Shown one piece after another: positions 6,811 through 12,678 of a stretch of DNA of 12,678 nt. Under the pieces are notes generated by a model that saw only the letters and a list, made by a program, of their open reading frames with translations, had not been told where the DNA came from and ran no database searches. The stretch spans positions 1 through 12,678 of the forward strand of contig CAMEKL010000006.1 in assembly GCA_945921365.1 (NCBI GenBank), read 5' to 3'. Position 1 is the first letter of the stretch; every line of letters begins with the position of its first letter. The position numbers and the translations under genes were made by a program. Source of the DNA: an uncultured Bacillota bacterium. GTDB taxonomy: Bacteria > Bacillota > Clostridia > Christensenellales > UBA1242.

Positions 6811-6838
6811 AAAAAAAGCGGATATTTCCGCTTTTTTT
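6811..6838. terminator. Bidirectional rho-independent terminator
   Basis: A perfect 12-bp inverted repeat around a 4-base loop (A7 then GCGGA, TATT, TCCGC then T7) lies between the permease stop (6773) and the stop of the convergent giant gene (6837-6839). It works on both strands and has the strongest GC core of the two terminators in the window. Confidence 0.9.
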
Positions 6839-9800
6839 AATTATTTGGCGTATTTGCAATTTCATTTGGAGTGACAACAGATGAAATTGACTTATTTTCA
6901 ATTACATAATTTTCGTTGTCATATGGATATGTTTGCTTGTTTTGATCTTTTTCATAATAAGCAACAATTGTTCCATGAGAAATTGTAACATCACTTTCAA
7001 ATGAATAGTTATTGAAATATATTGAATATTTTTTAACTTCACTTGGATGAGTTAAAGAAATTTTAATAATTGAATCTTCTTCTCCTAATTCAATATCACC
7101 AGTAGGCGTTTGTGAAATGGTTGTTAATCCAACAAGTGTTCCAATTGAAACATTAGACTTTGAAGAATTTGATGTTAAACTTCCAACAAGATAAGAATTA
7201 CTTATTGTAATTTGATTTTTAATTTCCTTAAAATCTGTATCTCTTGAATAACCGTTTGTTTCAACTTCTCCTGCATATCCAATAAGACCACCAACATGCT
7301 GTCCTCCTCTTATGTCTCCCGTTATGACAACATTAACAAGTTTTCCAGTTTCCATAATTCCAACAGCTCCACCAACAAACTGGATTGAGGTTGGAAGAAT
7401 GGTTTTTGTGTTAACAACAGCATTGTTGATTTCTCCGCCAATCATAAACCCAACAATATTTCCAACTGCTTTTGGGCTGTATACGCTTTGAGCAAAAAAT
7501 GAATTTCTTCCATTGTTATCTGTAACTCTAATAGTGTTCAATTTAGCATTTGAAACAGCAACAACAACCCCGCCATAAATATCTGCTTTAATAATTTGAT
7601 TTTGTGAGGAATTAACATAGATGTTTGAAATAACAGCATTTTCCCCTGCAAAGCCAAACACAAGCCCTGCGCATTCTGCAATTGAAACATTATTGCCAAC
7701 TGAATAAACATAATCAATTTTTCCATTTCCAGTTACTGCCCCAGCAATAAGCCCTGCAAACGAAACAGAATTTGCATTGTAAACATTAAAGTTAATTGTA
7801 ACATCTTTTTCGTCTAAACTTGCTCTGTATGTGGCGTTTGTTGAAATATTTGAAGTTATATTGTTAAAGATATAACTTCCTGTTGCAAATCCAACAACTC
7901 CACCAACAAGATTTTTTCCAAGTATTACAATTCCTTCATAGTCATTTTCAAATCCATCAACACTAACATTTATTATGTTTGCACCATAAACGCTTCCCGC
8001 AACTGCACCAACTGAATTTGCATTTGGAAGGTTTATATATCTTGGAGCAAAGTTGACATTCTTTATCGAACCCTTCTGTTTGATTGAATTTCCAATTCCT
8101 GCAAAAAATCCTGCACTTTGTAAAATTTCAGAAGAATCTAAAACATAGTTTGAAATTGTGAAACTGTTTCCTTCAAGATTTCCAAGGAAATAATATTTAT
8201 AAAGTTTGCTTGATGTTGTTCCAGAATTATATGTGACATCGCAAACAAGTCTATAATATCTATTTTCGCCAACATTATAGCCACTAATGTCTGCAATTGC
8301 TTCTAAGCTGTCAACATTATAAATTAGAATTGGATTGCTTATTTCTCCAATATTTGAGGCAGTGTTATATTCATAAATTGTTTCGCCTGTTGCATCATTG
8401 TATATTTGTTGTTTAAATGTTTGCTGTCCAAAAACTAAAAGATTTGGAGAAACAAGTTCTGGCCTTCCAATAACAAGTTTTTTATAACCTGTGTAAGAAG
8501 TTCCATCTGTAAGTCTATACTCTGCTTGTGTTTCACTTGCTGGGAAGAACCAAACAGCATTTGTTTTTGATGCATCTGTTGAAAGAGCGTATTTAGAGAA
8601 CAAATTTGTGCTTGCAAACTGCTTTTGAACTGTTAGATAACTGCCAGCTGCACCATCGAATGAAATTGTAATTCCACCAGTTGAAACTTTTTTGTTCTTA
8701 ATTATTGTAAGACCTTCTATATTTTCGTTTGATCCAAGATTATGGTTCATAAATATCATATTTGAGTCTGTGTAACAGCCTTCTCTTATCTCTCCAAGGT
8801 CAAGAATAACATCTTCAACTGCATAACATTCTATGATTTTTCCTCTATTTAAAAGCCCATCAGATGTTCTTCCAATAAACACTGTGTGTCCAAGTGTTAA
8901 GTTAGACATTTTTGAAGTTGAATAAGAGTAGCTAATTTCTCCAGAGGATTCATTACTGAAAACAAATCCACTTGCAATTACAGCTGAAGATGAAACAGGG
9001 ATATTAGAATAACAATTTGAGATTTTTCCGGAGTTTGAATAAACAAAAGTTGCAAGTTTGTAGTTTGACGAAACTATCTTATAACTTGATGAATTCTCGT
9101 CAGCAGTTGCAAAAGGTGTGTTGATTGCTGGATTTGTTTGATGTAAATATTCCTCTTTATAATCCCCTGTTATATAGCTTGTGAAGATTGTTGCATCATA
9201 ATTGTTGTTTGCAACAAAACCAGCAGTTATAGAAGAGGTTGATGTTGTTTCATTAACAATAGTGCCATAAACAAATGAACTTGCAATGTTTCCGTTGTTT
9301 TCATAAACAAATCCTGCAATGTTTCCTTTTCCTTTGATTGAAATTTCAACTCTTGAATTTGTGATTGAGCCAAAGTTATTAACAACAAAAGCTGAAATAT
9401 TGCTTTCTGGAGAAATTGAAGAATCTGAAGCATCTTTATTTAAAACTTCAATTCTAGAGTTGTAATTTGTTCCAACAACAGCACAATTTGTGATAATTCC
9501 ATAGTTATTAACTGCCAAAACGCCAAAATTTATGTTGTTGAAAGCTGTTAAATCAACACGAGTTAAATTTACTTTTATCCTTATGTTAGAGAATAACGCA
9601 CCTTCTGCAATTGTTCTAAAAATTGCAAAATTATATGTTGTGTTTTCTCCAACATTTTCAACTTGCAAATTGCTTGGTAGAATAATGTTATGATTATTTC
9701 CATCAAATCCTCCAATAAGCGTTGAAATGCCAGTGAAATTATTTGGAAGAGTTATGTCTTCCATGAGAATATAATAGTTTCCTGCAACCATATTCATGAA

Positions 9801-12626
9801 TTCTTCTGGATTGTAAATTGGATATGGATTTGTTAGAGAAGTTTTTTCTGTAACTTCAAAATGCAAGTTTGTTTGACTAATTAGAATGTCATCATTGCTT
9901 CCGTTTGAAATTGTTGGAATTCCATTGTTGTAATAAACATATTTTTCAAACTTAATTATGCAAGAAGGATTTGTTGGCCTTTCAAGTTTCTTGAATTTAA
10001 CAACAAGTTTATCGTCAACAGTGCTAAATTCCATTGATTTATTTCTAACTCTGTTTTGAGCGCTTTCTAAGTTTTCAAAAGATTGCCAACCGCTATAGTA
10101 GCCTGTTGCGTCTTTAATTGAGAAATTTTTATAGTTTGATAAACTTTTTAGGAAATTTTCAACTTCAAGAGCAATAACAGCATTTGATTTATCGTAAATC
10201 AAAATTTCGTCATTCAAACTGACTTCAAAAGTGAATTCATCTCCAATTGCAGAGTGATGAATGCCATCATTAAAATCTAAAATAATATCTAAGTTATTTT
10301 CATTTGTTTTAACAATAAAGTAAACAACTTCAATGTGGAAATTAAATTCAGCGCTTCTAATAATGCCATTATTTGTAACTTTTTCACCATAAGCGGTGAT
10401 AGTTACATTTCTGTCTGTAAAATTTGTTTCACTTGTTACAACAAGCCTATATTTGCCATCAACTTTTTCAAGTTTTAACAAATTGTCAATTTGATTGAAT
10501 TTAAAAACAATTTCGCCATCTGTATATGTTTTTGTTGAATTGTTAAATTGCAAATTTGATCCAGTTTCAAAGCCTTTAACATTTAAATCTAAACTATATG
10601 TTTTTCCTACAGCAACTTTAAGTTTTTCTGTTTCTGTTGTGTTAGCAACTCCATCAACTGAAATTTTAACCCCTGGCAAATGTTCGGCATAGAAATCATA
10701 TCTTATTGGGTTATATATCTTTTCGCCATTCTTATCGTAAATGTCAACAACAAATGAAACAACCTCGCCATCACTTATTCTTGCATCAAGCCCAGCTCTA
10801 ATTGAAAATCTGCCATTTAATCCTAATTGTTCAAGTGTTTCTTTTGAAATTTTAAAGCCATTTTTTGTTTTTGTTATAACTTGAATCTCTGAGAAATCTT
10901 CTCTTTTATAAAGATTCTCGAAAATAATATTGTAGGCATTTGTGCTTAAATTTGAGACTTCAATATATTCATAATCACTGTAGTTTGGAACAATTAAAAA
11001 TTCAAAAAGCCCTGCAACTCCTGGAACAATTTTATTTGTTGAAACATATGAGAAATTTTCTCCGCTATCTGTTTTACTTTCAAAATTATAGAAATAAACA
11101 TCAACATTGTTTGGAGTTTGTGGATTAAATGTTATGTTTAGTTCGCATTTTTTCTTGTTTGAAGAAATTATTTCAATTTTATATTTTTCTTCTTTTGTTA
11201 TGTTTTTATCTTTAAGTGAAACATAAATTTTGAAATTTTTATTGTTTCCCTCAGGAACTTTAACACAGTCAATTTCCTCTGTTGCTAGATAAACTCCATC
11301 AACAAGTTTAAGTTTATTTATTGTTAATATTTCATCTTCTTTTTCTGTGTTAACAACTATATCAAACACTGCAGTGTATATTGGCATAATTTTAACATCT
11401 GTTTGATTTGAAGAAATATTCTTTGTTTGCTTTTCAACTTTAATTGTTAATTGTATGCCTGAAAGCTCAATTTCATTTAATTGTAAATTGTCAATAAACA
11501 ATGTTCTATAAACATTTCCATCTATTTTTGTTTCAAAATATGGAATAAACTTGATGATTTTTGAATTTGTTATGTTATTAAAAGAAATTTGATATGCATC
11601 ATAAGAAATTCCAAAGAAATTTATTAAATCTGAACTATTTCCAGCAAATAAAAGTTTTTCATCTTCTAAAATTGCAACTTTAATCTGTGAACTAGAAGAA
11701 TAGCCTTTCAAGTTAAACTTTTCCAAATAGTTGAAATAGAGCATATAACTTGAATTAAAATCTAAAACTTTTTGTGAATTTGTGAGAACTTGATTTGAAT
11801 TTTTATCCGCACTTAAGAATAAATCAAAATTTGAAACATAGTTAACAGCATAAATATAAAATTCTTCTTTAAGTGTTTTACTAAATTCGCTTGTGACAAC
11901 AATTTTCACAACGCCAGTTCCAACAACTTCAAAATAGTTTCCATCGATTTTAAGAATATTTTCGTTTTCTGAAGTTAAAATGATTGGCGTGTTTGAATTT
12001 ACAACGCAATTAACATATTTTGAAATTAAATATTTGTTTTCTTTTTCAAATTTGTTTTGTTCGTTTGCATCAAGCTTTTGATGATAGTAAAGATAGAAAA
12101 CTAAATCTGAACCTTCTTCTGACTGTAATTTGTTATTTTTGCCGTCTTCTGCAAGTGTTATTGTTATCTGTGTTGGTGGAAGAATGATGAAATCAACACC
12201 CGTTTCTTCCCCTTCTTCTGCTGCATCTTTTACTGCTTTAACTTTGCTTATAAATTCTTCTAAGGTTGTGTCTTTTAATATATAAGCTGGATCATCACAT
12301 AAATTTTCAACAAAATTTAAACTAACATAATTAACTGGCGCTTCGCTGTTTTTAACATAACCAAAGAATGCATTCTCTTCAGAAAAAGTTTCGTCAATAA
12401 CATTTAAAGTGTTTCCATTAACATCACAAATTGCAACATTTTGCGAAAAAGCACCACTATCATCAACAGCAACAATTCTTCCAACGTTACATGTTGAAAT
12501 AGAAATTCCTAAAATATTGCCATAATATTCTGCATTTTCAACTGATAAACTGTTAAAATTCTTTGAAACATAAGATATAACTGTGTTTTTTGTTATGCTT
12601 TCAGACTGCCTGCTTGCATCTCTCAC
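6837..12626 (-). CDS. Giant surface-type protein with Ig-like domains and GLUG-repeat beta-helix, probably missing its N-terminus
   Basis: This is a 1929-codon open frame. The N-terminal half (1-900) is strand-rich with Ig-like modules. The clearest is at about 150-262, with a Big_2-like end (SENENILKIDGNYFEVVGTG); another is at about 650-767. From about 933 a beta-helix begins with the pattern YNPEEFMNM then FDGNNHNI, and repeats at about 1435 (YNVDSLEAIADI). GLUG-type repeats follow both segments. Such architecture is typical of adhesins and large cell-envelope proteins of low-GC Bacillota; the ligand is unknown. There is no signal peptide, no LPXTG motif and no terminal membrane span. The only start is GTG 12624-12626 without a ribosome binding site, just after an in-frame stop at 12639-12641; the first Met is residue 294. 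The real N-terminus therefore probably lies upstream in another frame, making this the C-terminal part of a frameshifted or broken gene. Confidence 0.8.
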   Translation of the reverse strand: MRDASRQSESITKNTVISYVSKNFNSLSVENAEYYGNILGISISTCNVGRIVAVDDSGAFSQNVAICDVNGNTLNVIDETFSEENAFFGYVKNSEAPVNYVSLNFVENLCDDPAYILKDTTLEEFISKVKAVKDAAEEGEETGVDFIILPPTQITITLAEDGKNNKLQSEEGSDLVFYLYYHQKLDANEQNKFEKENKYLISKYVNCVVNSNTPIILTSENENILKIDGNYFEVVGTGVVKIVVTSEFSKTLKEEFYIYAVNYVSNFDLFLSADKNSNQVLTNSQKVLDFNSSYMLYFNYLEKFNLKGYSSSSQIKVAILEDEKLLFAGNSSDLINFFGISYDAYQISFNNITNSKIIKFIPYFETKIDGNVYRTLFIDNLQLNEIELSGIQLTIKVEKQTKNISSNQTDVKIMPIYTAVFDIVVNTEKEDEILTINKLKLVDGVYLATEEIDCVKVPEGNNKNFKIYVSLKDKNITKEEKYKIEIISSNKKKCELNITFNPQTPNNVDVYFYNFESKTDSGENFSYVSTNKIVPGVAGLFEFLIVPNYSDYEYIEVSNLSTNAYNIIFENLYKREDFSEIQVITKTKNGFKISKETLEQLGLNGRFSIRAGLDARISDGEVVSFVVDIYDKNGEKIYNPIRYDFYAEHLPGVKISVDGVANTTETEKLKVAVGKTYSLDLNVKGFETGSNLQFNNSTKTYTDGEIVFKFNQIDNLLKLEKVDGKYRLVVTSETNFTDRNVTITAYGEKVTNNGIIRSAEFNFHIEVVYFIVKTNENNLDIILDFNDGIHHSAIGDEFTFEVSLNDEILIYDKSNAVIALEVENFLKSLSNYKNFSIKDATGYYSGWQSFENLESAQNRVRNKSMEFSTVDDKLVVKFKKLERPTNPSCIIKFEKYVYYNNGIPTISNGSNDDILISQTNLHFEVTEKTSLTNPYPIYNPEEFMNMVAGNYYILMEDITLPNNFTGISTLIGGFDGNNHNIILPSNLQVENVGENTTYNFAIFRTIAEGALFSNIRIKVNLTRVDLTAFNNINFGVLAVNNYGIITNCAVVGTNYNSRIEVLNKDASDSSISPESNISAFVVNNFGSITNSRVEISIKGKGNIAGFVYENNGNIASSFVYGTIVNETTSTSSITAGFVANNNYDATIFTSYITGDYKEEYLHQTNPAINTPFATADENSSSYKIVSSNYKLATFVYSNSGKISNCYSNIPVSSSAVIASGFVFSNESSGEISYSYSTSKMSNLTLGHTVFIGRTSDGLLNRGKIIECYAVEDVILDLGEIREGCYTDSNMIFMNHNLGSNENIEGLTIIKNKKVSTGGITISFDGAAGSYLTVQKQFASTNLFSKYALSTDASKTNAVWFFPASETQAEYRLTDGTSYTGYKKLVIGRPELVSPNLLVFGQQTFKQQIYNDATGETIYEYNTASNIGEISNPILIYNVDSLEAIADISGYNVGENRYYRLVCDVTYNSGTTSSKLYKYYFLGNLEGNSFTISNYVLDSSEILQSAGFFAGIGNSIKQKGSIKNVNFAPRYINLPNANSVGAVAGSVYGANIINVSVDGFENDYEGIVILGKNLVGGVVGFATGSYIFNNITSNISTNATYRASLDEKDVTINFNVYNANSVSFAGLIAGAVTGNGKIDYVYSVGNNVSIAECAGLVFGFAGENAVISNIYVNSSQNQIIKADIYGGVVVAVSNAKLNTIRVTDNNGRNSFFAQSVYSPKAVGNIVGFMIGGEINNAVVNTKTILPTSIQFVGGAVGIMETGKLVNVVITGDIRGGQHVGGLIGYAGEVETNGYSRDTDFKEIKNQITISNSYLVGSLTSNSSKSNVSIGTLVGLTTISQTPTGDIELGEEDSIIKISLTHPSEVKKYSIYFNNYSFESDVTISHGTIVAYYEKDQNKQTYPYDNENYVIENKSISSVVTPNEIANTPNN
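7265..8015 (-). repeat. GLUG-type repeat block 2 in the giant protein
   Basis: About eight units are seen at protein positions of roughly 1539-1787. Examples are VGAVAGSVYGANIINVSV, VGGVVGFATGSYIFNNI, FAGLIAGAVTGNGKIDYVY, CAGLVFGFAGENAVISNI, VGNIVGFMIGGEINNAV and VGGAVGIMETGKLVNVVI, then VGGLIGYAGEV. These are closer to the canonical GLUG pattern (GGLxGxxxxGxIxN) than block 1. Confidence 0.8.
9000..9530 (-). repeat. GLUG-type repeat block 1 in the giant protein
   Basis: About six degenerate units of 20-30 residues are seen at protein positions of roughly 1033-1238. Examples are FGVLAVNNYGIITNC, FVVNNFGSITNS, IAGFVYENNGNIASS, FVYSNSGKISNCY and SGFVFSNESSGEISY. The pattern is hydrophobic G-F-V, N-x-G, I-x-x-S/C, matching the GLUG motif that forms rungs of a beta-helix. 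Repeats are degenerate in DNA. Confidence 0.7.
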
Positions 12627-12633
12627 AAGCGTC

Positions 12634-12678
12634 TTATTTTAATAAATCTATTTCTTGCCTATCACTTTGTCTCTTGCT
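12634..12678 (-). CDS. Tail of an upstream reading frame, probably the N-terminal part of the giant protein
   Basis: On the minus strand one frame is open from the window edge for 14 codons (SKRQSDRQEIDLLK) and stops at TAA 12634-12636. The giant frame opens at 12638. A single +1 shift at AAA-TAA-G would join them as DLLK-KTLVRDASRQ, which reads as one hydrophilic helix. It could instead be the end of an unrelated gene; 14 residues are too few to tell. Confidence 0.3.
   Translation of the reverse strand, partial: SKRQSDRQEIDLLK

Noticed and set aside
7538-9433. Three short minus-strand frames inside the giant gene
   Set aside because: They are other-frame readings of the GLUG region, rich in Leu and Gln from the biased codons, with no start signals.
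10495-11128. Two plus-strand frames of about 60 codons
   Set aside because: Both are opposite the continuous giant minus-strand gene and lack ribosome binding sites and recognisable content.
1-12678. CRISPR arrays, tRNA or rRNA genes, insertion sequences
   Set aside because: No regularly spaced direct repeats, cloverleaf-like GC-rich segments, transposase motifs or terminal inverted repeats were seen; the only clear inverted repeats are the two terminators.

Overview
The window is very AT-rich, with dense genes on both strands, Shine-Dalgarno sites of the AGGAG/GGAGG type, TAA/TGA/TAG stops read normally, and short A/T-flanked hairpin terminators. This suits a low-GC Bacillota. A 23-codon gene with a position-exact match to the core of the sporulation peptide SpoVM points to an endospore-forming lineage, probably an uncultivated gut-type Clostridia or relative. 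The taxonomic placement is inference; the low-GC and sporulation signals are seen in the sequence.

Layout. (1) 3-2147, plus strand: a three-gene cassette. It has the C-terminal part of a calcineurin-like metallophosphoesterase, then a full-length protein that looks like its paralogue with every recognisable metal-binding motif substituted, then a small zinc-ribbon protein whose start overlaps the gene before it. A bidirectional hairpin terminator closes it. (2) 2177-5010, minus strand: spoVM (4939-5010), then a 479-residue membrane-anchored protein of unknown function, then rarA/mgsA (replication-associated AAA+ ATPase), which has its own promoter overlapping the end of the gene before it. 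(3) 5064-6773, plus strand: a two-gene operon for a SsuB/TauB/ThiZ-type ABC ATPase and its SsuC-type permease, with a good housekeeping promoter, no leader riboswitch and no substrate-binding protein gene. A second bidirectional terminator follows. (4) 6837-12626, minus strand: nearly half the window is one open frame for a giant surface-type protein with Ig-like domains in its N-terminal half and a GLUG-repeat beta-helix in its C-terminal half. It has no signal peptide, and its only available start is a GTG without a ribosome binding site. The reading frame just upstream would join it after a single +1 shift, so the true protein probably begins outside the window.

The most interesting points are the spoVM gene, which is too short for ordinary gene calling, with an unknown membrane protein directly downstream of it; the tandem active/inactive phosphoesterase pair with its zinc-ribbon partner; and the frame break at the head of the giant adhesin-like gene.
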